Source: Cenococcum geophilum 1.58 (taxonomy: Eukaryota > Ascomycota > Dothideomycetes > Gloniales > Gloniaceae). From it: a stretch of 64,000 bases of DNA. The stretch spans positions 566,432 through 630,431 of the forward strand of contig KV748189.1 in assembly GCA_001692895.1 (NCBI GenBank), written 5' to 3'. Below, one piece after another: positions 45,495-56,479 of the stretch (position 1 is its first letter; every line of letters begins with the position of its first letter). A program made the position numbers and the translations under genes. The notes beneath the pieces are model-generated. The model had not been told where the DNA came from. It worked only from the letters and a program-made list of their open reading frames with translations, and made no database searches.

Positions 45495-47147
45495 TGCCTT
45501 ATAAACCTACTTAATTTTATTTAACTGTTATTAAGCCTTACTATAAAGATAATAGTTCTAAGCCTTTATAGAATGCCCTAAAAGATACCCTAAAGGAGAA
45601 CTATAATTAATATGCTTTAGAAAACAACTACAATTCTAATATAATTATAGTAGATATACCGCAACCACGACGCGGTAAAGGTCGCCTAAAGGGATTACGA
45701 AATTGCTAATACCTTATTAATTTTAAAGAGCAATTTATTGCCGCTATTAAGAATAGAGTTAAGTTATTAATAGCCTTTANAACAGCTAAGGAGAAGGCTA
45801 ACTTTAAGCTCGCAAAACAGCTCTAAAAGGAAGGTTATATTATAACCCCTAGAGCTCCTTTCTAAGCATCTAATAAGCAGGAAATTAATAGTCTTATTAT
45901 AAGAGGAGTTTTTAAATTCGAGAAGTATAATCTTACTAAGTTTAATAAAGTTCGTATCTTTAAGTTAAGAATAGTTAACGAGATTAAAGGCAAAGCTACT
46001 AACGCCCTATTTAAGAAATTAAGGCTTATTATCTAAGGTTATAACAATAATAGTAAGGAGGTAATTCTTATGTAATCTCCTATAATTTAACAATCTAGTT
46101 AGCGAGTTATTATTATATTAGCTCCCTCCTTAATAAAGAATAGAATAGCGGTTTATTTATAAGATATTACCTAGGCCTATACCTAATTAGAGACGCACCT
46201 TTAACGCTTAATATTAGCATACCTTCTAGAGCAAATTCGCTACTAATATCCTAAAGATACGATTATAGTTGTGCTTAAGCCATTATATAGAATTGCAGAG
46301 GTAGGAACTTATTAGTAGGCTATCTATAGCAAGCACTATAAAGAGAAACTTTTAATAACTACTTCTATATTTAATTTATGCTTCCTTATTATAACTATAG
46401 GAACCCTATTTAGAATTATCGGCATATAAACTAATAATATAATTATCTTAGAAGACAACTAATTTTTAGCTCTTAAAGAAGACAAGCTAGTAAAGGTAAA
46501 TCTTATAGTAAAGCTAAAGGAAAAGCTTAATTTAATAACACTATTACTCTTTAATAGATGCATCCTCTCCCTAAATAAGGATTCTATTACTTTATACTAA
46601 AAGGGTTAAGGTAAGAAGATTAACGTTATTAACGTTAATTCTTTAAAGTAAGGATATGTAGAGTAACGCGCTCGCGGAGCTTATATTACTTCTATCTATT
46701 AACCTAAGGCTTTATTTAATATCTTTATTGCCGCTTAATACTAGGAACTAACTAAGGATAATATTCTTACCCTAAATAAGCGTTTTTCTTAGTAAATAAA
46801 CCATTTTAATTGGGGACTACTCTACGTGCTTATTAACCTTCCTACCACTAAGCTCTTTATATTTATTAATAGATCATTTATAAATAATAAAGATTTTAGC
46901 TCCTAGTTAGGATATAAGATTATTATTACAAATAAATCTACTAGAGAGAATAACTTTACAATCTACGGTAATCTTATTTATTAGAGCTTAACTAAGAGTA
47001 AGTGGGTTACTTAAAGTGTTCTAGCGTTAGAAATATATAGAATAGTTAGTAGAGTTAATATAGTAATCGCAATTAGAACTACCCTAAAAATAATTATAAA
47101 TTAACTCAAACTTCCCGTTATCCCTATAATTGTATATATTGACTTAT
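45495..47147 (+). pseudogene. Copia-B reverse transcriptase and first half of RNase H
   Basis: Readable Copia blocks are TVIKPYYKD, PRRGKGRLKGLRN, LFKKLRLII-GYNN, VYLQDIT-AYT, IVVLKPLYRIAEVGTY, then the C-terminal RT/RNase H part LNWGLLYVLINLPTTKLFIF, SRVNIVIAI and YIDLYSLY at about 47140, with the TD active-site region altered. It is cut at ACTCCCTCTATA by the following insertion. One N at 45780. Confidence 0.82.
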
Positions 47148-47439
47148 ACTCCCTCTATAGCCCGCGAAGCCCTACTATACGCGTCCACGTCGCCGCGGGT
47201 GGAAACATTATCAGGAAATCGTTCCTTTTGATGGCTAAGTGCAGAGGCGATGGTAGAGAGCCGCCGCAGCGTACGCAGCGCGCTGTTGTCGTGGTTCTGT
47301 GGTGTTGAGCTCGCGACGCGTACTATTGTATAAAGCATCGCCCTCAACAACACCAGGAGCCTTACTGCCTCCGCTGAGGCTCCTGCTCTACCACCTAGGG
47401 AGGCCTATTAAGGGAAACTGGGATACGAAAACTACCCGA

Positions 47440-50400
47440 TATACGACTACCTGGCTCGTAGCTAGGCCCAAAACTGGCCTTATCCAGCCAGCCGATGTAG
47501 AAGCGCCCTAGTCGTATAATAGGACACCCTTGGGCTTGCACCAGCTCTGAGATCGCAAGACAAGGGCGTAGGGAAACCCTTTTTTATAAGAACTTGTTAA
47601 GGTTAACGCGTCGCAGATACCTTGTACGAAACTTATTAAGGCCCCTAAGGCTACCACGAAGAACTTGTTAAGGCCCTACCTAGAGAACTCGTTAAGGCCC
47701 CTCTACGAGAGCCTATCTGGTACATCCAGGAGATTTAGAAGAGGGTCTTAATAGGCGTGGTACGCGCGACCTGGACGAGATAGTGACGCGATAGCGATGT
47801 GATAGCGACGCGATGGCGACCAGATGGCTTAACAAGGTGGAAACACGGGTAAAGCTCTAGGTAGCGGAAACACAGGCCAGCTTCGACGGCCCCATAGCGT
47901 TCGACCTACGGTTAACCTATAGGTAACTTACAGAAGGGTCTTAATAGGCGTAGTATACGTAACCTAACGTATGCATATAAGGCGACTTATAGGAGGGTCT
48001 TAATAGGCGTGGTGTACGTAATCTAGTATATATATATATAGGGGAGGTCTTAAAGGAAACATAGGCCAGTTAGATAAGGTTTTAATAGTTAAAGATATAT
48101 ACCAGCTTATAAGAAGGGGGGATATAAGCTTAGTTAGTAGAAGAGGGGGGAGTAGATTGCCTGGCACGGGACCTACTTTACGGCCCCCTCTTATAAGACA
48201 CAGTTAGCCTATTATAAGGAAACTCTTATAGGCAACGTAAAACGGGAATTAAAACCTCCTGTAGGGCATAATACGTAGTAACCACTGCTAGCTTTAGGGA
48301 CCTTACCCCTTAGTTAGGCTCTAACCCCTAGTACACCTAGTAGGCAGGTAGGATTACGTCCTAGCTAAAGAGACTACTATATAGCTTAAGAGAACGGATA
48401 CGTATGTTAATATACTAATAGATAGGACTACTCGCTAGGGTAGTACGCTAGTAAGGTACGCTTAAGGAGTAAATAAAAGTTACTTAGACAGGAGAGGCTT
48501 TAGCTAGGCCTTAACTATAAAAGGTATACCTAAGGCTTTCTACATTATAGGATGCAGCCACGACGCCCTTATAGGACTACGCCAGTAGGTACGTAAAACG
48601 GGAGTTATAACCCCTATAAATGGCAGCTTATACCCGTGCTAGCGGAAATAATAAAAAAAGGTATAAAACTAGAGGCTATAGAAGGCTCCTAAGCCGTAAA
48701 AAAGTATATTAACTCTAGGAGGAGACTCTTATATAGACCGCTGGGGGGCGGACTAGTACTTAGGCTAATAAAACCTATTATAAGATATCCAAAAGAACTG
48801 GTGAGAATCCCTATATTATTAGTAGTGGCAGCTAACTGTTTATAGAAAGCCCCTTTAGGCCCTTATACCTAGAGGTCTAAGACTATTACTAAAAAACTAG
48901 GGTAGAGGCCTAGATAAGCAGGTACGCTAAACTCTACTATATAACTACCTGCTCGTAGCTAGGGTCGAAACTAGCCTTATTAAGCTAGCGGATGCGGACG
49001 CGTCCTAGGCGTACAATAGGATACCCTTAGGCTTGCACTAGCTCTAAGATCGTAAAGAAACGCGGCGAAGGCGTAGGGAACCTCTTTTTTAGAAGAACTT
49101 GTTAAGGTTAACGCGTTATAGATACCTCGTATAAAACTTATTAAGGCCCTAAGGCCACCGCGAAGAACTTATTAAGGCCCTACCTAGAGAGCTTATTAAG
49201 GCCCCTCTACGAGGGCCTATCTAGTATCCGGTACACCTAGGTGACTTAAAAGAGGGTCTTAATAGGCGTAGTGCACGCGACCTGGACGACAGAGACGCGA
49301 CAGCGATGCGACAGCGACGCGACGGCGACTAGACGGCTTAACGAGGTGGAAATACGGGCAAAGCTCTAGGCAGCGGAAACACAGGCCAGCTTCGACGGCC
49401 CTATGGCGTTCGACCTACGGTCGACCTACAGGTGACTTACAGGAGGGTCTTGATAGGCGTAGTGTACGTAACCTAACGTATATATATAGGGGAGGCTCTA
49501 AGGAAACATAGGCTAGTTGTATAAGAACTTAATAGTTAAAAATATAGGCCAGCTTATAGAAAGGGGGGATATAAGCTTAGTTAGTAGGAGAGGGGGGAGT
49601 AGGTCGCCTAGTACGGGACCTAGCGTCTCTATAGCCCCCTCTTACAAGATACGGTCGGCCTATTATAAGGAGACTCTTATAGGCAACGCGAAACGGGAGC
49701 TAGTAGTATATAGGGTGTTACGCCCCTATATTACTACTAGCCTCCTATAGAGCGTAGTATATAGTTAGCTACTCCTAGCTTTAGGGACCTTACCCCTTAA
49801 CTAGGCTCTAACCCCTAGTGCACCTAGTAAGTAGGTAGGATTACGTCCTAGCTAGAGAGACTATTATATAGCTTAAGAGAACGGATACGCGTGTCGGTAT
49901 ATTAACAGATAGAACCGTTTATCTTTAGGGCAATATGCTAATAAGATATACTTATAGAGCAAACAGAAGTTACTTAGGCGGGAGAGGCTTTAGCTAGACC
50001 TCGACCGTAGAAGGTATACCTAACTATATTACAGGATGTAGCCACGACGCCCTTATAGGACTACACCAGTAGGCGCATAAGACGGGAGTTACGACCCCTG
50101 CAAATGGTAGCTTATGCCCGCGCCGGCGGAAATAATAAAGAGAGGCGTAAAACTAGAGGCTATAGAAGGCTCCTAAGCCGTGCGAAAGCGTACCAACTTT
50201 AGGAGAAAACTCTTATATAGACTGCTGGGGGGCGGACTAGTACTTGAGCTAACCCTATTATAAGATATCTGTAAGAACTAGTGAGAATCCCCATACAATT
50301 GGTGGTGGCAGCTAATTGCTTATAGATTGGGACTAAAGTACTAGAAAACTGGGGTAGAGGTCTAGATAAGCAGGTATATTAAACTCTACTATATTACTAG
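47440..50400. repeat. Two tandem copies of a 1.5 kb unit
   Basis: Unit 1 (about 47440-48938) and unit 2 (about 48939-50400) align throughout with a period near 1498 (for example GGCTTGCACCAGCTCTGAGA at about 47532 and its counterpart at 49030). Each unit contains several GAACTTGTTAAGGCCC-type copies and one GCGGAAACACAGGCCAGCTT segment. Differences between units are mostly C/T and G/A. Confidence 0.85.
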
Positions 50401-50499
50401 CTAATATATAATTACCTCCCCCCTTCGCTCCTCCGTCGTCGTCGCTAGGGCCCCCCTAGCTATATAGCCCCTACGGACACGTCATTAGACGCCAAATAC

Positions 50500-51085
50500 C
50501 AGACATATCACAACCTCTACTACAACCAGTCTACAGCCATTACGCTGCAGACGACCTCCGCAACCTGTCTACAGCCATTAAGCTACAAACGACCTCCACC
50601 GCAACCTGTCTACAGCCATCAGGCTGCAGACGACCTCTACCGCAACCTGTCTATAGCCATCAGGCTGCAGACGACCTCCACCGCAACCTGTCTACAGCCA
50701 TCAGGCTGCAGACAACCTCCACCACAACCTATCTACAGCCATCAAGCTGCAGACGACCTCCACTATAACCTGTCTACAGCTATTAGGCGGCAGACAACCT
50801 CCGCAACCTGTCTATAGCCACTAAGCTGCAGACAACCTCCGCAACCTATCTACAGCCACTAAGCTGCAGACGACCTCCGCAACCTGCCTACAGCCATCAG
50901 GCTGTAGACGACCTCTACCGCAACCTGTCTACGGCCATTAGGCTGCAGACGACCTCTACCACAATCTGTCTACAGCCATTAGGCTGCAGACGACCTCTAC
51001 TACAACCTGTCTACAGCCGTCAAGCTGTAGATAACCTCCACTATAACCTGTCTACAGCTATTAAGCTGCAGACAACCTCTACCAT
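50500..51085. repeat. Hairpin minisatellite, about 42 bp unit, about 14 copies
   Basis: Head-to-tail copies of CAACCTGTCTACAGCCATYA then GGCTGCAGACGACCTCYACC. Each unit contains a 10 bp inverted repeat, GTCTACAGCC and GGCTGCAGAC, around a 4 base loop, so the array is a row of potential hairpins. Copies vary mostly at C/T and G/A positions. Related single copies occur at about 54785-54925 in Copia-C. Confidence 0.88.
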
Positions 51086-51846
51086 AACCGCAACCACTAC
51101 TACCACTACTACCGCTATAATATACCATACAACACCGCACTATAGGCGTACCGCAGATGCGCAGATAGGGTAGCTACAGTAGGGGGGAGAGGGGAGGGGG
51201 GCTGGCCCGTGTTACTTTAGCACGTAAAATATAAGGTGTATAGGCGAATCGGTGTTTATACCCTATACAAGACAACCTCGTGAAAATTTTCCTATGGGAG
51301 TGGGTTTATGTAACGAGGTTCGCCCTTATAAAATACTATTAATAGCCTACTTTTAGGGAGAGTAGCTATTAATTACTAATTCCCTACCTATTTCTTTAGC
51401 AAGAAGGGGAAAATAGGTATAGAATAAAAAGTCGCTTAGGGGTAATTGGTAGCTACTTTTAAGCTAGTAAGCTATATTCTTTCTCTTATTCTTATATGCA
51501 AAACTATAGAAAAAAAATCTATCTTTTAGAGCGCTTTTTCTACTCTTAGAACGGCAGAATACGGCAGAAATAGATAAAAGAGCTAGGATTTCTTTAGTGC
51601 GATTTTAGTATAAACTGGATAGTAGTAAGCAAAATACTAGGACAAGACACTAATAGGCTAGGAGCTCCCCCTAGTATTTAAAACGGGCTAGAGTGTCCAC
51701 TTAGCTGCTAGTATATATTAAGCTGCCTAGAAAGGATTTATGTATATAGAACTATAGCGCTATAGCCTAGAGGCTGCATGCGCAGTATTATACGTAGTAT
51801 AATATAATGGATATAAAAAAATAAATAAATAAAAACTCCCTCTATA

Positions 51847-52356
51847 AGTATTTAGTTAAGCTTAGTACTACAAAAGAAAAGCGCCTTATAATCGATATTA
51901 TGGTACTTTAGCAATCCTATAAACGGCAAGAACTCTTTAAAATTTAATAGATTAATAGCTAAAACAACCTAGTAGATATAATAATAAAGGCAAACCTAAA
52001 TAAGGCTTTAGAAACATTTATTAATATAAATACTCTATATATACGAGTTAAAGGTTAGGTTAAAAAGGAGTAAGAGTATAATAATTTACAGACCCTAATT
52101 CCAACTAGCTAATTAGGATTTTCTATAACCGGCATAGAAAATTGCTATTAGCTCGCTTATAATTAGCGCCTTAGCGGCCCTAATAGGATATCTACCCACA
52201 ACTCCTAAGTAAGAAAGCACTATATGCTAAGAGGCAAATTTTAGGACAGCGAGACTTATATTATAATAGCAATAGTAAGTAAGGAGGATTTATATTTATT
52301 ACGCTAGTTAAGCAGTATTTATATATAGATGGCAGCTATAAAAGAAGAGTTGCTAG
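51847..52356 (+). pseudogene. Copia-B RNase H C-terminal end
   Basis: The frame resumes after the duplication with YLVKLSTTKEKRLIIDIM, QSYKRQELFKI and LVDIIIKANLNKALE, the conserved end of Copia RNase H (family motif D-x-x-T/K near the end). From about 52090 to the LTR the sequence is less clear. Confidence 0.75.
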
Positions 52357-52519
52357 TGTTGGGAATAAGGTAAGCGGTCATTATATGTCGCCGCAGCACT
52401 AGTATGGCGAGGAGTCTTAAGCTCCTTGTCCTCCCTTATTCTAGAATAAGTATATTAACCAACATCACTATAACCTACTTAAGTAGTCGTTATTGGTAAG
52501 TCACCCTATATGACTAACA
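52357..52519 (+). repeat. 3' LTR of Copia-B
   Basis: 163 bp. It starts TGTTGGGAATAAGGTAAGCG and ends ATGACTAACA. It keeps the canonical TG...CA ends that the 5' copy has partly lost. Confidence 0.9.
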
Positions 52520-52524
52520 GTTAT

Positions 52525-52862
52525 AGTATAGATAAAAAATAGTAATAATAAAAGTAATAATAAAAGTAATAATAAAAGTACTATTAAAATTAATAAACTA
52601 AACTAATAATTAATATAAGAGGTAGTAGTAGTATATAAATAATAACAATAAAGATAGAAATGGTAGTAATAATAAAACTAGAAATAGCAGTAATAATAAA
52701 AATAAGAAATAGTAATAAAAGTAAGAATAATAATCAAGTAACTAAAGTAGTGGTAGGAAATTAGTAGATAAAGTAATAGTATTAAGGTAGTAATAGGGTA
52801 GTAATAGGCAGTAGTAGGTAGTAGTAGGTAGTAGTAGGCAGTAGTAGGGTAGTAGTATAGCA
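52525..52862. repeat. Trinucleotide-like low-complexity tract, right half
   Basis: A continuation of the same AGTAAT/AAAAGT composition after the Copia target duplication. It ends in a more regular AGTAGTAGGTAGTAGTAGGC series at about 52795-52860. Confidence 0.8.
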
Positions 52863-53658
52863 GCACTTAGTTTAAAAGGACAAAAGCCTACCGCAGGCGC
52901 GAGAAATAGGCTAAATTTCTCGTATTTTAGTAAGCAATTAAGCCCATCTTATACAAGAAACTTATGCTATTAGTATTTACCAAATTACGTACTTATAGGG
53001 CCTCCTCCCGTTTATAAATACTCCCTTCTCTATACCTTCCTTTCTTCTTTTCTTCTTTCTTATAAGAGCTAAAGGTGCTCTAATACTCCTCCTTAGTCCC
53101 TATTAAGGGATCTATTAGTTAACGTGGTAATATAAATAGTATTAGATAAGGAAACAGGCAAGAGAGAAGATAGAAAGGACGGAGGAACCTCCAGTAGGTA
53201 TTAACTGAGTAACGTTAACGGCTGGTTTTCGTTACCTAAAAATTATATTATATAACAATATTTAGGAACGCAAATATATACCCCGTCCTATACTTATACT
53301 ACTACTAAATATTTTAAATTTTATACTTAGAGCTGCTTATAATAGGTATTCCTAGAAGATCTACTAGTTTAAAGCTCTATAATTAAATGTTATTAATATT
53401 TTATATAGGGGTTATCGATTAAGCTTCCGGGATATAATTTTTAAAGTTTAATACTATACCAATATTACAACCTTTTTGTAGTGGCTAAGCCACCCCCTAA
53501 TCTCCTCCCCCTTCTCCTTTCCCTCCTATTACTTAATGCTAAGCTATTACGTTATTGCCAGGGTGGGTAATAACGTAGTTAATTAATTATATTAGATATT
53601 GCTACTATAGCCATACTGCCTCCGCCAGTTAGGGGGAGGGGTCTTAGTATATAGTTAT
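52863..53658. other. AT-rich stretch, no gene recognised
   Basis: RIP-type sequence without an assignable frame. Pyrimidine-rich stretch at about 53000-53080. An inverted repeat, ATTACGTTATTGCC and GGTAATAACGTAGT, lies at about 53550-53592, with C-rich and G-rich blocks (CCACCCCCTAATCTCC, AGGGGGAGGGG) on either side that could be termini of a degraded DNA element. Confidence 0.4.
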
Positions 53659-54082
53659 TGTAACGGAACCTTGTAGCAGGAACTACGATGGGCTCGTTAT
53701 TGGGCTAGGTGTGTAGGTGATGCAAGTTAAAGTCAACAACGTAATAACAACTGGTGGAGTGGTTGCCCAACAGATTAACTCCAATTGTATTCTGAGAATC
53801 ACTACGAAGGAGAGAACTATCTGGGTAGGGACTGTGGTCCTTTAAATACATAACCGTACTCCTAAGAAATCCCCTTTGTACGTGAGGTACGTGTTGTACG
53901 TGTTGTACGTACGTTCCCTTCGTACACTGCGTACACCGCGTACAACGTCATGTGACCTCGGTTACCATTCCTCGTCACATGGCTCTATCGGCTCCATCCT
54001 GGACCGTGCCTGAATTAACCAACTAGCTTCTTCCGACTCTTCTCCAAGTAGTCGTAACATCGTACTTAAAGCGTCCGTAACA
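53659..54082 (-). repeat. Solo LTR of Gypsy-A family, essentially RIP-free
   Basis: 424 bp, TGTAACGGAACC ... GTCCGTAACA, flanked by GTTAT on both sides (53654-53658, 54083-54087). Its reverse complement aligns end to end with the Gypsy-A LTRs at 10683 and 18209. It keeps CA and TG where those have TA. It contains a run of GTACGT motifs at about 53876-53945 that is disrupted in the mutated copies. Confidence 0.9.
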
Positions 54083-54087
54083 GTTAT

Positions 54088-54496
54088 ATCTCTTCTTATA
54101 CGTATATTTAATTAAGTTAGGGTAGTAAACTTACTTTACTTCCAGCCATATAGCGATTTAGTTATTAGGTATTAAAAATATTTAGTATATAAAGCTTTAG
54201 ATTAGAATTATAATCTACTATATTAGATCCTACGTAAAGGGCTCTATATTAAAGCTCTACAGTCTAAATATATACTAGATCTGTAACTAATATAATCTTT
54301 AAGCCTAGCTTAAGTAGGGCGCCTTAGTTACTATAGTAGATTACCTAGTAGTGACCAAGGCGCCTTAATTTTACTATTACTTATAAATTAAGCAAAAGCT
54401 CTATATAGGGGGGTCCTAGGAAGTCTCTCCCTAGAAAACCTCATCTCTAATATATTAATTAAAGTCTATATAATAAAGCTCTAAATTAAGGCTTTA
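54088..54496. other. AT-rich stretch with an inverted repeat, no gene recognised
   Basis: An inverted repeat, GGCGCCTTAGTTACTA (about 54318-54333) and TAGTGACCAAGGCGCC (about 54348-54363), is visible. No frame could be assigned. It probably continues the same degraded element as 53470-53658, split by the solo LTR. Confidence 0.4.
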
Positions 54497-54709
54497 TATA
54501 ACCAACTACCGGACCTTGCATATTATCCTATTCACTAGCGTTAGCACTACCCCCGTATACCTCATATGTCTTATATTACCCTATTTTAACTATATATTAG
54601 TCTCCCCTTTTATCTTATTCCTTATACCTTCCTCATGTATATATAGACGCTTTAGAGCTACATTTACAATTAAGTTGCTTGTTTAATTCCTATACTATAA
54701 AAGCTTATA
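54497..54709 (+). repeat. 5' LTR of Copia-C
   Basis: About 213 bp. It starts TATAACCAACTACCGGACC and ends AAAGCTTATA. It aligns with 61875-62086, with mostly C/T and G/A changes. Confidence 0.82.
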
Positions 54710-54929
54710 GTTATAAGCCCGGATCGCACTACCTATACTACTATTAATCTACTACCTTTGCAAGTGTCTTAAGCTTCTTTAAATATTAAACCAGTCTACT
54801 ATAATAACTAGTTTACCATAATAACCAGTCTACTACAGACGCTCTACTAACCAGTCTATAGTTATTACGCTATAGGCAACCAACACTATAACTAGTCTAC
54901 AGCTATTAGCTGCAGACGGCCTCTGCTAG

Positions 54930-55919
54930 ACATTAAATAAACGGACAATTAACCTTAACCGACGACCGTATAACTGACTAACGGACGAACCGATAAATCA
55001 AATTAAAGGTTTAAAATGTTAAAATAAGGTTTTCGCTAAGCCACTAATTGGACCCTGCCTGACCCTATAAATTCTTAAAAAGATAACTATAAACGAATTA
55101 AAAGTTAACCTTATCCTTAACTAGCCATTTAATTGGATTTAATAGTTCTTTGTTATCTAAGATATAGCTAAAACTAATAAGGTATGGCAGTATATGGACT
55201 TAGCTAAAAAGAAAGATAAGCTTCTAAAGCTGGACCTACCGAATTGGCCCTTACTAAAGGACGTACTACCCACGGCTATATTAATAGCTTAGCTAGACCA
55301 ACACCAACTTACAGCCTATAATTAACTATACGCCAAATATAAGGACGATCTATAAATACACTAAAAGCAAAAATAGGCAATAAACAATATTAGCAACTAT
55401 ATCGTTCGCACTATATCGGTAGCCTACCTTCCCCTTATTAACGGCCTTAACACGGTACATAAACAGCTTCAAGCATTAAAAACTACATTAGCCCCTACCA
55501 CCTTAGGTTAAAAGCATGACGTTCTTAATTAATATACGGCTCTAAAAGCCTATAATATAATATAGAGCATTAATAAATAGTTAAATAGCTGGCGGAATAT
55601 CTATAAGCTTACGGAATAATTAGAGCTACTAGACGTATAGGGGTTTAGGGCACACTACGATTTCATTCGGGTAATTAAGCCCATTTCTTCTAGCTTCGCA
55701 GGAGCACTAGAAGTAGATCTTATTAGGAAAAAACGGAAGGATAAAGCCGCCCTATCTATTATTAATCTAATTAAGGAATTTAAGGAACACTACTGCATAT
55801 AGCAAGTAGTATTATCCTCTGCTACTACTACCAATAGCTCTGCATTTATAACCGTTTAAAATTTAAATTTAAATTTAGATTCCAATTCCAATTTATAATG
55901 GCATAAGAAATGCATTTAT
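54930..55919 (+). pseudogene. Copia-C gag, first part
   Basis: Reads IAKTNKVWQYMDLAKK, LDLPNWPLLKDVLPTA, LDQHQLTAYN-LYAKYKDD, ISNYIVRTISVAYLPLI and LLDV-GFRAHYDFI, the usual blocks of fungal Copia gag, ending at WHKKCIY where the zinc-knuckle region starts. At 54785-54925, upstream of gag, there are GTCTACAGCTATTAGCTGCA-like units related to the hairpin minisatellite. Confidence 0.8.
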
Positions 55920-56060
55920 TATTTACACGCTTGCGGAGAAGAGGATTAATTAATCTAATTGGTGGGTACGGGCTCAAAGGCATCAATTGAGAATGGGTAT
56001 ATTCGCAAGGCCATTTGTAGGGGATTGCCCTGCCTTAACTAAACGTGATGCCCATAGACC
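55918..56060 (-). repeat. Split direct repeat B2 of YR element
   Basis: About 143 bp, from TTATTTACACGCTTGCGGAG to CCATAGACC. It is repeated with C/T and G/A changes at 56246-56389. Confidence 0.85.
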
Positions 56061-56137
56061 CGTGCGCAAGCATATCGCTACAGTATCTATTTACAAAGCC
56101 CAAAATATACAACCAAAGAAAAAGGTATAGGTAGGAG

Positions 56138-56244
56138 GGAAAGCAAGCAAGCAAGGCTTAATTTTGTAAATGTTAATAATATTAGTATTACTAAGATGTA
56201 GGGGTGCTACTATAGTGCTCGCTTAGCCATATAGATATATCTAT
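56138..56244 (-). repeat. Split direct repeat A2 of YR element
   Basis: About 107 bp, GGAAAGCAAGCAAGCAAGGC to ATAGATATATCTAT. It is repeated at 60528-60634 and directly abuts repeat B1. Confidence 0.85.
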
Positions 56245-56245
56245 C

Positions 56246-56389
56246 TATTATTTATACGCTTGCGGAGAAGAGGATTAATTAATCTAATTAGTGGGTATAG
56301 GCTTAAAGGCATTAATTAAGAATGGGTATATTTATAAGGCCATTTGTAGGGGATTATCCTACCTTAACTAAACGTAATATCTATAGACC
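56246..56389 (-). repeat. Split direct repeat B1 of YR element
   Basis: This is a copy of 55918-56060 with more TA, that is, more RIP-altered. It is adjacent to A2 on one side and to the end of the recombinase gene on the other. Confidence 0.85.
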
Positions 56390-56479
56390 TAGAAGCGCAG
56401 CGCCCATACCACATAAGGTAGAGTAGGGGGAAGAAAAAATAAAAAATAAAAAAGGGGGGGAAAGGAGAGATTTAAGTTA

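Larger units (their letters stand above)
47160..51834 (+). mobile_element. 4.7 kb non-coding retro-insertion with tandem internal repeats
   Basis: It is flanked by a 12 bp duplication ACTCCCTCTATA (47148-47159, 51835-51846) and ends in an A-rich tail with ATAAATAAATAAATAAAA, so it looks reverse-transcribed and inserted like a LINE or SINE. I find no reverse transcriptase or other coding region on either strand. Instead it holds a 1.5 kb unit in two tandem copies, a 42 bp hairpin minisatellite and about 0.7 kb of unique 3' sequence. It is only moderately RIP-mutated in its left and minisatellite parts. It may be a large non-autonomous element. Confidence 0.6.
33444..52519 (+). mobile_element. 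Copia-B: Ty1/Copia retrotransposon with four nested insertions
   Basis: The LTRs are 163 bp each (33444-33606 and 52357-52519). The target duplication is ATTAT/GTTAT, identical but for one G/A transition. The gag-pol reading frame can be followed on the plus strand and re-joins across the insertions at 36538-36721, 37106-44361, 44585-45480 and 47160-51834. Without these insertions and their duplications the element is about 6.0 kb. Domain order is gag, protease, integrase, RT, RNase H, which is the Ty1/Copia order. It is heavily RIP-mutated. Confidence 0.9.

Noticed and set aside
50500-51085. Array considered as a CRISPR
   Set aside because: The 42 bp units are contiguous with no unique spacers, and the context is a eukaryotic transposon block.
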